DNA of 64,000 bases. Origin: Psychrobacter submarinus (GTDB taxonomy: Bacteria > Pseudomonadota > Gammaproteobacteria > Pseudomonadales > Moraxellaceae). The notes beneath the pieces were generated by a model. That model was not told the origin of the DNA and made no database searches. It was given only the letters and a program-made list of their open reading frames with translations. The stretch spans positions 682,001 to 746,000 of the forward strand of contig NZ_CAJHBQ010000001.1 of NCBI RefSeq assembly GCF_904846685.1, given 5' to 3'. Position 1 is the stretch's first letter; every line of letters starts with the position of its first letter. Shown one piece after another: positions 18,618 to 27,007 of the stretch. The position numbers and the translations under genes were made by a program.

Positions 18618-19331
18618 TCAAGCGCTGCCAGCCGCTTTGACCGTGGTTTTTTCGATGCGCTTTTCAGGGGTACTATTGAGAACAATGCGCTGCACAAAGA
18701 TGCCTGGCAGATGAATCTCATCAGGATCAAGCGCGCCGGTCTCGACGATCTCTTCGACCTCAGCAATAGTGATTTTGCCAGCCATCGCACAATCTGGATT
18801 GAAGTTACGCGCGGTTTTATTAAAGATAAGGTTGCCAGCTTTATCGGCTTTCTGCGCTTTGATAAGAGCCACATCGGCAGTTAAAGAATGCTCAAGCACA
18901 TAAGTACGACCATCGAAATTTCGTGTCTCTTTACCCTCGCTAACTAAAGTGCCGACACCTGTTGCGGTATAAAACGCTGGAATACCTGCCTCGCCTGCGC
19001 GTAGTTTTTCGGCGAGCGTGCCTTGCGGAGTGAGCTCAACCTCAAGCTCGCCTGCTAAGTACTGACGCTCAAATTCTTTATTTTCGCCAACGTAGGATGA
19101 GATCATTTTTTTAATTTGCCGCGTTTGCAGTAGTAGCCCTAGGCCAAAGTCATCGACGCCAGCGTTATTACTGATACAAGTTAAATCCTTAACGCCGCTA
19201 TCCCGTAGCGCTGCGATGAGCGCTTCAGGTATACCGCAGAGCCCAAAGCCTCCTATAGCAAGGGTTTGGCCATCCTTGACGATATCTTGTAGAGCGCTCT
19301 TTGCACTGTTGTACACTTTTGATTGACTCAT
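18618..19331 (-). CDS. scoA: 3-oxoacid CoA-transferase subunit A
   Basis: Alpha subunit of the acetoacetate CoA-transferase, 237 residues. It shows [14 protein letters not shown] (CoA-binding glycine loop), CISNNAG, the [15 protein letters not shown] region, [19 protein letters not shown] and a central [21 protein letters not shown] strong AAGGAG precedes the start. It is the first intact gene of the unit; scoB follows. The pair looks intact although the flanking genes of the pathway are broken. Confidence 0.9.
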   Translation of the reverse strand: MSQSKVYNSAKSALQDIVKDGQTLAIGGFGLCGIPEALIAALRDSGVKDLTCISNNAGVDDFGLGLLLQTRQIKKMISSYVGENKEFERQYLAGELEVELTPQGTLAEKLRAGEAGIPAFYTATGVGTLVSEGKETRNFDGRTYVLEHSLTADVALIKAQKADKAGNLIFNKTARNFNPDCAMAGKITIAEVEEIVETGALDPDEIHLPGIFVQRIVLNSTPEKRIEKTTVKAAGSA

Positions 19332-19695
19332 GCTTATCTCCTTTAAGCTATTTTTTTCATTTATTTTCGATAATCACTTACGCATTTTTTTATTTTAAAA
19401 AACATAGACTTAACGATAGAAATTAAACGGTAAGCGTATTACACTAAAAAGATACGTATCATATCGTTATATCTTATTTAAAAAGATTATGCTAACTTAC
19501 CATAATATTTTGATAGAGCCTAGAGAAAAACTCAAAGCCGTAATAATGAGTTGTAGCAACTTATACCGACAGCAGTACTAAGTCATCCCTCGCTGCCTTT
19601 TATTCGCTTTTTGACGCTACTCTTTATCAAATCATTATTTCAGTTAGCAGTGAGTATATTTTACTCATTATTTTTTATGCCAAGGAGAGGCGGTT
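19332..19695. other. Intergenic, divergent from scoA; no gene seen
   Basis: AT-rich sequence expected to hold the scoA promoter (minus) and the leader of the truncated permease (plus). I see no hairpin terminator or ORF of note. Confidence 0.5.
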
Positions 19696-19809
19696 ATGTT
19701 TAGTACCTTTGCTATTGTTATTACCTTGCTACTACTGATGTTCTTCGCTTACCGAGGATATTCAGTACTGATTTTGGCCCCGATTGATGAACCGCTGTTG
19801 TTTAGATAA
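19696..19809 (+). pseudogene. Truncated start of a GntP-like permease
   Basis: A strong AAGGAGAGG ribosome site precedes an ATG that opens MFSTFAIVITLLLLMFFAYRG, continues YSVLILAPI, and stops after 37 codons. The hydrophobic start followed by YRGYSVL.LAP is how GntP-family (gluconate/hydroxybutyrate) permeases begin, but here the frame leaves homology after LAPI. I read it as the remaining 5' end of a lost permease of the scoAB locus. It could still be made as a tiny membrane peptide. Confidence 0.5.
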
Positions 19810-19965
19810 TTACTAAGCACTATCACATAAATGATAGATTTACGGTATCATAGACAAAATTTTTAATTTAGAAATATCTCATTATTAGGATCGATAACGA
19901 TAAAGCTTGAAAAGTCGAGCCGTGAGATAATCAACCCATTTATATCGATAACAAAGGTGATAAAA

Positions 19966-22029
19966 GTGCGTGAAATTTTAGTAACTAGTGCCCTACCTTA
20001 CGCCAATGGCTATATTCATTTAGGCCATCTTGTAGAATATATCCAAACTGACATTTGGGCGCGGGCAATGAAGGCACAAGGCCATCAAGTCACTTATGTT
20101 TGCGCTGACGATGCTCATGGTACGGCTATTATGCTAAAGGCTGAAGATAACGGCATCACGCCAGAGGAGCAGATCGCTTCGGTCAAAGCCTCGCACGAAG
20201 CTGATTTTGCTAAGTTTTTGATTGAGTTCGATAATTATCACAGCACTCACTCCGCTGAAAACAAGCACTACTCAGAGCTAATTTATCGTCGGCTCAATAG
20301 CGCCGGTCACATCTCAACCCGTGACGTCGAGCAATTATTTGACCCTGAAAAGCAGCTGTTTTTGGCCGATAGATTTGTCAAAGGCGAATGTCCTGAATGC
20401 GGATCGGCCGATCAGTACGGGGACAACTGCGAGGTTTGCGGCACCACTTATGATGCCACTGAGCTGAAAAACCCGCGCTCAACGTTATCGGATGCCACGC
20501 CAGTACTTAAAGTCTCTAAGCATTACTTTTTTGATTTACCAGAGTTCGAGCAGTTCTTACAAGATTGGACACGCAGTGATAAGCGTCTACAGCCTTCAGT
20601 TGCCAATAAACTACAAGAATGGTTCGATGCCGGTCTTGCCAGCTGGGATATCTCGAGGGATGCGCCCTACTTTGGCTTTAAGATACCAGACACCCCTGAG
20701 GGCGAGCCGGATAAGTACTTTTATGTTTGGCTGGATGCGCCTGTCGGCTATATGGCAAGCTTTCAAAACCTGTGTGATAAGCGCGCAGGCACGGACAACG
20801 CGCTCGACTTTGATCGCTACTGGGCGGCTGAGAATGAACATAAAACGGAAGTTTATCATTTCATTGGTAAAGACATCGTTTATTTCCATGCTCTATTTTG
20901 GCCGGCGATGCTTGCAGGTAGCGAATTCCGCACGCCCACTGGCGTCTTTGCTCATGGCTTCTTGATGGTCAATGGCGAGAAGATGAGTAAGTCGCGTGGT
21001 ACTTTTATTAAGGCTGAGACTTATGCAGAGCACTTGCACCCTGAGTACCTGCGCTATTATTTTGCTAGCAAACTATCAGATAAAGTCGAAGATATTAACC
21101 TAGATCTTGAAGACTTTATGCAAAAGGTCAACTCAGACTTAGTCGGCAAAGTGGTCAATATTGCCAGCCGTAGCGCCGGATTTATTGTCAAAAAATATGA
21201 TGGCATGCTCACTGAGGTTTGCGCGGAGCCTAAACTACTAGAAGACATCACTAAGACTGGTGATGAGATCGCCGCGGCATACGAGAACCGCGAGTTTAGC
21301 CGTGCTATGCGTCTGATCATGCAGTGCGCGGATAAAGCCAACGAGTACATCGACGAGAAAAAGCCTTGGGCACTTGCCAAGCAGGAGGGCACTGAGCAAG
21401 AAGTACAAGACGTCTGTTCAGTAGCGATTAATATCTTCCGTCAATTGATGGTGTATCTGGCTCCGGTATTGCCTGAGCTAACCCATAACGCCAAAGCGTT
21501 TTTGAATATCGATGATTTGAGCTTTCATAGCCGTAACGAGTGGCTGCTCGGTCATCAGATCAATAAGTTCAAGCCGCTGATGCAGCGTATCGAAGAAAAA
21601 GATGTCACTGCGATGATTGAAGCCTCAAAAGCGTCATTGGGCGAATCAAAAGAGGAACCAGCTGCAACTGATAAAGAGGACAACAGCGCTGAGCAAGCCG
21701 ACTATATCGGTATCGAGGACTTTAGTAAGGTTGAGATGAAAGTGGCGCACGTTTTAGAATGCAACTATGTCGAAGGCGCAGACAAGCTACTGCAGTTTAC
21801 TCTAGATGTAGGCGAAGATAAGCCGCGTAACGTCTTTAGCGGTATTCGTAAGTTTTATGAGCCTGAGCAGTTGACCGGTAAAAAGGTGATATGCGTGACG
21901 AATCTTGCGCCGCGTAAGATGAAGTTTGGCATCTCAGAAGGCATGGTGCTCTCTACTGGCAATCCTAAGACTCAGCTCACGGTCGTGACTTTGCCTGATG
22001 CTTGTGTGGTTGGTGATTTGCTCGCTTAG
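19966..22029 (+). CDS. metG: Methionyl-tRNA synthetase
   Basis: Charges tRNA-Met and initiator tRNA. The GTG at 19966 is chosen because AAAGGTG lies nine bases upstream and gives the usual [15 protein letters not shown] start; another GTG three codons earlier would overlap that ribosome site. The 687 residues contain the HIGH-type motif YIHLGHL, a zinc knuckle (CPEC ... CEVC near 145-160), KMSKS within GEKMSKSRG, the anticodon helix bundle, and a C-terminal OB-fold tRNA-binding domain after an acidic linker (about 570-687). The very strong terminator after it closes the unit. Confidence 0.95.
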   Translation: MREILVTSALPYANGYIHLGHLVEYIQTDIWARAMKAQGHQVTYVCADDAHGTAIMLKAEDNGITPEEQIASVKASHEADFAKFLIEFDNYHSTHSAENKHYSELIYRRLNSAGHISTRDVEQLFDPEKQLFLADRFVKGECPECGSADQYGDNCEVCGTTYDATELKNPRSTLSDATPVLKVSKHYFFDLPEFEQFLQDWTRSDKRLQPSVANKLQEWFDAGLASWDISRDAPYFGFKIPDTPEGEPDKYFYVWLDAPVGYMASFQNLCDKRAGTDNALDFDRYWAAENEHKTEVYHFIGKDIVYFHALFWPAMLAGSEFRTPTGVFAHGFLMVNGEKMSKSRGTFIKAETYAEHLHPEYLRYYFASKLSDKVEDINLDLEDFMQKVNSDLVGKVVNIASRSAGFIVKKYDGMLTEVCAEPKLLEDITKTGDEIAAAYENREFSRAMRLIMQCADKANEYIDEKKPWALAKQEGTEQEVQDVCSVAINIFRQLMVYLAPVLPELTHNAKAFLNIDDLSFHSRNEWLLGHQINKFKPLMQRIEEKDVTAMIEASKASLGESKEEPAATDKEDNSAEQADYIGIEDFSKVEMKVAHVLECNYVEGADKLLQFTLDVGEDKPRNVFSGIRKFYEPEQLTGKKVICVTNLAPRKMKFGISEGMVLSTGNPKTQLTVVTLPDACVVGDLLA

Positions 22030-22070
22030 TTTTATATTTACAAGCTCATATACATTGAGTCTTATAAACC

Positions 22071-22114
22071 CTAAGTCTAAAAAGGTGCCTAGCTTGGCAC
22101 CTTTTTAGACTTAG
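22071..22114 (+). terminator. Terminator of metG with a 19-base perfect stem
   Basis: Bases 22071-22089 and 22096-22114 are perfect inverted copies with a 6-base loop; the core is AAAGGTGCC / GGCACCTTT. The T-run lies inside the right arm, and the symmetry would allow action in both directions. Confidence 0.88.
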
Positions 22115-22209
22115 GATTCAACCTTAGCGCTAAGTCTTTTGAAAATTTTAAAACTCAATCGTATTGAGTGATAAAATCATTAAAACATCTGACTTGCCGA
22201 ATGATAATT

Positions 22210-22252
22210 TTAGCGGTTTTTTGAACTTATAAAACTTATCCGCTAATTTTTT
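22210..22252 (+). promoter_or_regulatory. Hairpin with T-tail in the leader region of the ABC importer
   Basis: TTAGCGG (22210-22216) pairs with CCGCTAA (22240-22246); the loop is AT-rich and six T follow. It resembles a weak terminator or attenuator but no gene ends just before it. It precedes the second structure at 22319-22374. Confidence 0.4.
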
Positions 22253-22318
22253 ATTGCGAATCGTTACATTACTGTCATGATATAACCAATTATATTTATA
22301 AACCCTCTATTTTATCTC

Positions 22319-22374
22319 AGTCAGCTGCAGGCGCGCACCGAAAGTGGCGCTATGGTTAAGTGGACGAGCTGACT
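22319..22374 (+). ncRNA. Candidate structured leader RNA of the ABC importer operon
   Basis: AGTCAGCT (22319-22326) pairs perfectly with AGCTGACT (22367-22374). Inside, GCGC-CAC and GTG-GCGC (22331-22338 with 22344-22350, one bulge) close a CGAAA loop. The structure is GC-rich in an AT-rich gap and ends 31 bases before the start codon of the first binding-protein gene. It does not match a riboswitch class I recognise. It could be a riboswitch, a protein site or chance. Confidence 0.4.
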
Positions 22375-22405
22375 TGCATTTTCCAACCGAAGAGTTAATT
22401 TGATA

Positions 22406-23440
22406 ATGACTATTGCTACCCCTCTACGCCTAAGCCTATGCGGAGCTGCTCTCAGTGCCATCAGTATATTTGGCTTAGTAGGTTGCTCAAACTCGGCTAC
22501 TGAAACCACCACTGATGATGCGGCTACTGGTAGCGAAAAACCAGCCAAGACTCTCGCTATTACCCAAATCGTCGAGCATCCATCACTCGATGAGATCAGA
22601 CGCGGGCTTATAGAAGAGCTGGCAGATAACGGCTACGTAAAAGGCGAAAACCTAACGGTGAATTTTCAAAGCGCGCAAGGTAATCTAGCTACCGCCGGAC
22701 AGATTGCCAAACAGTTCGCCGGTGACCTGCCAGACGCTATCGTCGCTATCTCAACGCCCTCTGCACAGTCTATTGTCGCTTCCACGACTCAGGTTCCTGT
22801 CATTTATACCGCTATCTCTGATCCATTAGCTGCCAAGCTTATCGATGAAAACGGTGTCCCTGCGCAGTCTAATGTCACAGGCTTATCGAGCCAGCTGCCT
22901 ATTGAGCCACAGTTAGATCTCATTCAGAAAGTTGCGCCTAATGCCAAAACTATTGGCTATGTTTATAGTCCTGGTGAGGCCAACTCAGTCACTGTGCTCA
23001 ATCAGCTCAAAGCAGCGGCTCCTGCGCGCGGACTCGAAATCTTGGATCTAACCGCTAATCGTCCAACCGATGTGGCGATGGCGACTCGTAGCCTAGATGG
23101 TCGCGCCGATGTCATCTATACCTCGCTCGATAATAATGTCGTCTCAGCGTTTGAGGCGATGGCAAGCGCGGCGAACGAGCTCAAAATCCCAGTCATCGCC
23201 TCTGATGAATTCAGCGTTAGACGCGGCGCCACTGCCGCGCTTGGGGTCAATGATTATGACTTTGGCCGCGTCACAGGTGAGATGGTTTACCGAGTATTGA
23301 ACGATGAAGCGGTCGCGACAGTTAAACCTCAAGTGATGAATGATCTGACTTTATATGTCAGTCCTAAACATGCACAAGCGCAAGGCGTGACTTTATCTGA
23401 CGAAGTACTAAAAGACGCTATCAACGTCGATGACCAGTAA
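22406..23440 (+). CDS. ABC importer substrate-binding lipoprotein (ABC_sub_bind family), copy 1
   Basis: Periplasmic binding protein of the ABC_sub_bind (TrpX-like) family, anchored as a lipoprotein. The start at 22406 gives a signal peptide ending in the lipobox LVGC. After a Thr/Ala-rich linker comes AITQIVEHPSLDEIRRGL, then NFQSAQGN, IAKQFAGD, STPSAQS and VTGLSSQLP, all family signatures. It shares more than half its residues with the next gene. The relatives bind aromatic amino acids or are uncharacterised, so the ligand is unknown. Confidence 0.85.
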   Translation: MTIATPLRLSLCGAALSAISIFGLVGCSNSATETTTDDAATGSEKPAKTLAITQIVEHPSLDEIRRGLIEELADNGYVKGENLTVNFQSAQGNLATAGQIAKQFAGDLPDAIVAISTPSAQSIVASTTQVPVIYTAISDPLAAKLIDENGVPAQSNVTGLSSQLPIEPQLDLIQKVAPNAKTIGYVYSPGEANSVTVLNQLKAAAPARGLEILDLTANRPTDVAMATRSLDGRADVIYTSLDNNVVSAFEAMASAANELKIPVIASDEFSVRRGATAALGVNDYDFGRVTGEMVYRVLNDEAVATVKPQVMNDLTLYVSPKHAQAQGVTLSDEVLKDAINVDDQ

Positions 23441-23588
23441 GCCTAGGACGTTGGCGATAAAAGATTAATTGAAGCATTATTAAAATGAGTATAGGAATTA
23501 GCAAAGGATTTGCTAATAACTACTGATTATGATCCTATCTTCCTTTACTGGTTGTATGGACACATTTTTATCTTTAGGAGTAAGACCT

Positions 23589-24632
23589 ATGTTGTATCAG
23601 AAACGAGCTAGCCGTTTTAACTTTACCAAAGCTTTAATGCTAGGCAGCGTTTGTACCGCTATTTTAACCGGCTGTAATCAATCGCCAACTGATGACCCTG
23701 ACACTATCGATGGTGCCGCTGGCGGTGAAGTAGCTACAGAGACAAAATCGGTCGCTATTACTGCTATCGTTGAGCATCCAGCGCTAGATGATGTACGTAA
23801 AGGCGTGGTTGATGAGCTGGCCGAACAAGGCTTTAACGACGGTGAAAACTTGACGCTAAACTTCCAAAGCGCGCAAGGTAATACCGCCACTGCCGGCCAG
23901 ATTGCCAAGCAGTTCGTTGCTGATGAAGCCGACGTTATTGTCGCTATCGGTACACCATCAGCGCAGTCTGTAGCGGCGGCGACTAGCACGATTCCGCTAG
24001 TATTCTCGGCGGTGACCGATCCTGTTGAGGCTAAGCTAGTTACTACGCTTGATGGCTCAGGTACTAACGTTACAGGCGGCTCTGATGCGCTCCCTTATGA
24101 GCCGCAAATCGAGCTGATGCGCCAAATTATCCCAAGCCTAAAGAACGTCGGCTACGTCTATAGCCCAGGTGAGGTCAACTCGACCATTACGCTCAAAAAC
24201 CTAAAAGAAAAGCTCTCACCGATGGGCATTAATGTCCTAGAAGCACCTGCAGCTCGTAGTAATGATATCGCTATGGCAGCTCGTAGCCTAGAAGGTAAGG
24301 TCGATATGATCTACACCTCAACCGATAATAACGTGGTTTCAGCCTATGAAGCGCTTTATCAAGTCGCTAAAGAAAGTAAGATCCCACTTATTGCCTCGGA
24401 CACGAGCTCCGTTGCGCGCGGCGCTATTGCAGCCTTAGGCGTTGATTACTATAGCTTAGGCCGCGAAACCGGTAAAATCGTTGTCAATATCTTAAATGGT
24501 GAAAACCCAGGCGCTATTCCGGTTTATACCCCGCAAAACTTAAACCTACATGTCAGCCCAAAAAATGCTGAAGAGCAAGGTATTACTTTGCCGCAAGCGG
24601 TTATCGATGACGCAGAAGAAGTGGTAGAATAA
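23589..24632 (+). CDS. ABC importer substrate-binding lipoprotein (ABC_sub_bind family), copy 2
   Basis: Second lipoprotein binding protein of the same family, 347 residues from the ATG at 23589, which has TAGGAG upstream; an upstream in-frame ATG at 23529 lacks this and would spoil the signal peptide. The lipobox is ILTGC. It matches copy 1 across AITAIVEHPALDDVRKG, NFQSAQGN, GTPSAQS and the YVYSPGEVNS hinge. The two copies precede a single permease/ATPase pair, so they may widen the ligand range of one importer. Confidence 0.87.
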   Translation: MLYQKRASRFNFTKALMLGSVCTAILTGCNQSPTDDPDTIDGAAGGEVATETKSVAITAIVEHPALDDVRKGVVDELAEQGFNDGENLTLNFQSAQGNTATAGQIAKQFVADEADVIVAIGTPSAQSVAAATSTIPLVFSAVTDPVEAKLVTTLDGSGTNVTGGSDALPYEPQIELMRQIIPSLKNVGYVYSPGEVNSTITLKNLKEKLSPMGINVLEAPAARSNDIAMAARSLEGKVDMIYTSTDNNVVSAYEALYQVAKESKIPLIASDTSSVARGAIAALGVDYYSLGRETGKIVVNILNGENPGAIPVYTPQNLNLHVSPKNAEEQGITLPQAVIDDAEEVVE

Positions 24633-24888
24633 GCTTATTTTGCTGCTCGCGCTAAGCTTAGAGACAGCCCAGCTATCCCTTTATAGACTGGGCTTGTTTT
24701 TTGATGCTAATATTTTGCTACTTTCTATTTTATTGCTGCTGCTGATAACGCTATAAAATAAAAGCCTGTTATCTCTTAGCGAATACACGCTTTGGTTCAC
24801 CCTAATCGCAGATTGCATAATCTGTTTAACCCACCGCTTAGTCGCTGCTAATGTTAGGTAGCACTTGGTTATGACTTACTGATTACTT

Positions 24889-25788
24889 ATGTCTTTAATT
24901 GCTTTTTTTGGTGCGCTTGAGAGTGGTCTCATCTACGGTCTTGTCGCCCTAGGCGTCTTAATATCCTTTCGAACCTTAGACTTTCCTGACTTGACCGCTG
25001 ATGGTAGTTTTCCTCTAGGCGGTGCGGTTGCTGGGGTCTCTATCGTTGCTGGGGTTAACCCTTGGCTCGCTTGCGCCTTTGGCATGCTTGCAGGTTCAGT
25101 TGCAGGCGTAGTCACCGCTTGGTTGCATGTTAAGCTTGGTATCTTGCAGCTACTGGCCAGTATCCTTGTGATGGTGGCGCTGTATTCTGTCAATCTGCGT
25201 ATCATGGGCGCGCCCAACCTGCCACTCTTAGGTGAGACCACTGTCTTTAGCTCTCTGGTCACAAACGATAATGGCTTTTGGATGCGCTGCTTGATTATCG
25301 GCGCTGTGGTGATACTAGCCAAGCTATTTTTGGACTGGTTTTATAGTACTGAGTCTGGTCTATCGATGCGTGCAACCGGCTCTAACCTGCGTATGGCGCA
25401 AGCGCAAGGCATCAATACCTCATGGATGACCATTATCGGTATGGCGATCTCTAACGGTCTGATTGCGCTAGCCGGAGCGCTCTTTGTTCAGACGCAGGGC
25501 GGCGCGGATATCTCTATCGGTATCGGTACCATTGTCATCGGTCTGGCGGCAGTGATCATTGGTGAGACCATTATTCCTGCTAAGCGTATTTGGCTTATTA
25601 CTTTAGCCGTCATTATTGGCGCGGTGCTCTACAAGCTATTTATCCAAGTGGCCTTGTCGAGCGATACGCTACGTAGTATAGGTTTTGGGCCGCAAGATTT
25701 GAACTTGATTACGGCACTATTGGTCGTGCTAGCATTAGTACTGCCTAAGGCAAAAACCAAGTTTTTATCGCGTAGAGTCAGAGCTTAA
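24889..25788 (+). CDS. ABC importer permease (branched-chain-type fold)
   Basis: Inner-membrane permease of the BPD_transp_2 type, 299 residues, about eight hydrophobic segments. The N-terminal FGALESGLIYGLVALGVLISFRTLDFPDLTADGS pattern (seen here around residues 6-40) is typical of permeases paired with ABC_sub_bind proteins. The ATG at 24889 has no good ribosome site. About 250 bases separate it from copy 2 of the binding protein, with no clear terminator, so one operon is likely. It forms the channel with the ATPase that follows. Confidence 0.85.
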   Translation: MSLIAFFGALESGLIYGLVALGVLISFRTLDFPDLTADGSFPLGGAVAGVSIVAGVNPWLACAFGMLAGSVAGVVTAWLHVKLGILQLLASILVMVALYSVNLRIMGAPNLPLLGETTVFSSLVTNDNGFWMRCLIIGAVVILAKLFLDWFYSTESGLSMRATGSNLRMAQAQGINTSWMTIIGMAISNGLIALAGALFVQTQGGADISIGIGTIVIGLAAVIIGETIIPAKRIWLITLAVIIGAVLYKLFIQVALSSDTLRSIGFGPQDLNLITALLVVLALVLPKAKTKFLSRRVRA

Positions 25789-25838
25789 AGCGAGCAGACT
25801 ATAAACCTAGCAATCTAGCAATATAGGCACTTACGATT

Positions 25839-26633
25839 ATGATGCAAGCCAATGATTTACGCCTGACTTTTAACCCAGGCACCCCTATCGAAAACCCTGC
25901 TCTTCGCGGGATCAATCTCAATATCGCAGATGGCGAGTTTGTCACAGTCATCGGGACTAATGGCGCGGGCAAATCGACTTTTTTGAATGCAGTTAGTGGT
26001 ACGACGCGCGTCGATAGTGGTTCGATTTTATTGAACGGTATCGATGTCACCAAAAAGTCAGCCCATCAGCGCGCGCACTGGGTAGCACGTGTGTTTCAAG
26101 ATCCGATGGCGGGTACTTGTGAAGCGCTGACTATCGAAGAGAACATGGCCCTAGCTTATAAGCGCGGCGGCAAACGTGGTTTGAGCTTCGCTTTAAATCA
26201 CAATAACCGCGAGCTGTTTCGCGAAAAGCTATCGGTATTGAAATTAGGGCTTGAGAATCGACTTACCGATCGCATGGGTCTATTATCAGGTGGTCAACGT
26301 CAAGCGGTCAGCTTGCTTATGGCTTCCCTGCAGCCCTCCAAAATCCTATTACTCGATGAGCATACCGCAGCGCTCGATCCAAAAACGGCCGCTTTCGTCT
26401 TAGAGCTGACCGATAAAATTGTCACCGATAATAATTTGACAACCATGATGGTCACCCATTCTATGCAGCAAGCCCTCGCCCACGGTACGCGCACCGTCAT
26501 GCTGCATCAAGGTCAAGTGGTATTAGATGTGGCAGGCGAAAAGCGTCAAGGCATGACAGTACATGATTTACTCGATATGTTTGAGCGCACCCGCGGTGAA
26601 AAGATTGATGATGATAGCCTGATTCTGAGTTAA
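25839..26633 (+). CDS. ABC importer ATPase
   Basis: Cytosolic ATPase of the importer, 264 residues. It has Walker A GTNGAGKST (about 39), the Q-loop in VFQDPMAGT, signature LLSGGQRQAV, Walker B LLLDEHTAALDP and the switch His in VTHSM. The start is one of two adjacent ATG codons at 25839/25842. It sits 50 bases after the permease gene and ends the four-gene cluster; a terminator lies 125 bases on. Confidence 0.92.
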   Translation: MMQANDLRLTFNPGTPIENPALRGINLNIADGEFVTVIGTNGAGKSTFLNAVSGTTRVDSGSILLNGIDVTKKSAHQRAHWVARVFQDPMAGTCEALTIEENMALAYKRGGKRGLSFALNHNNRELFREKLSVLKLGLENRLTDRMGLLSGGQRQAVSLLMASLQPSKILLLDEHTAALDPKTAAFVLELTDKIVTDNNLTTMMVTHSMQQALAHGTRTVMLHQGQVVLDVAGEKRQGMTVHDLLDMFERTRGEKIDDDSLILS

Positions 26634-26756
26634 TAGGCTCTCGTTTAGACAGTAAGTGTTTTTTTAATGACTGGTCGACTGCTAAAAAACCCAAAAATGC
26701 GCGTTATTAAAAATAACTTCTGCTAAAAACCAATAAACGCTCTCACCGATAAAACA

Positions 26757-26790
26757 AAACCTCAAGGGCTAAATACGCTTGAGTTTTTTT
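26757..26790 (+). terminator. Terminator after the ABC importer genes
   Basis: AAACCTCAAG (26757-26766) pairs with CTTGAGTTTT (26778-26787), with T continuing after it. The remaining bases to 27007 hold no gene that I can see. Confidence 0.75.
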
Positions 26791-27007
26791 ATATAAAAAG
26801 GATAATTGCTTTAAAAGCTGACAGTTTATAGACTATCTAAAATTTGCACTGGCAAAGACACCACATCAAACGCTAAAGCAAAAGGCAATAATACCAGCTT
26901 ACCCGCTGTACTAGTGCCGCCGCTTGTAGTTTGTTACATCTATGTACTTTGACCAAAAAAGTCACGGTATAGGGCTTACTTAGCGGATGGTACTTAAATC
27001 TTACTAT

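Noticed and set aside
20492..20965. 157-codon frame within metG
   Set aside because: Same-strand alternative frame inside an essential gene; no start signal and no protein-like motif.
22319..22374. Guanidine-II (mini-ykkC) riboswitch
   Set aside because: An ACGA occurs near the end of the leader structure, but the two small ACGR-capped hairpins of that class are not present.
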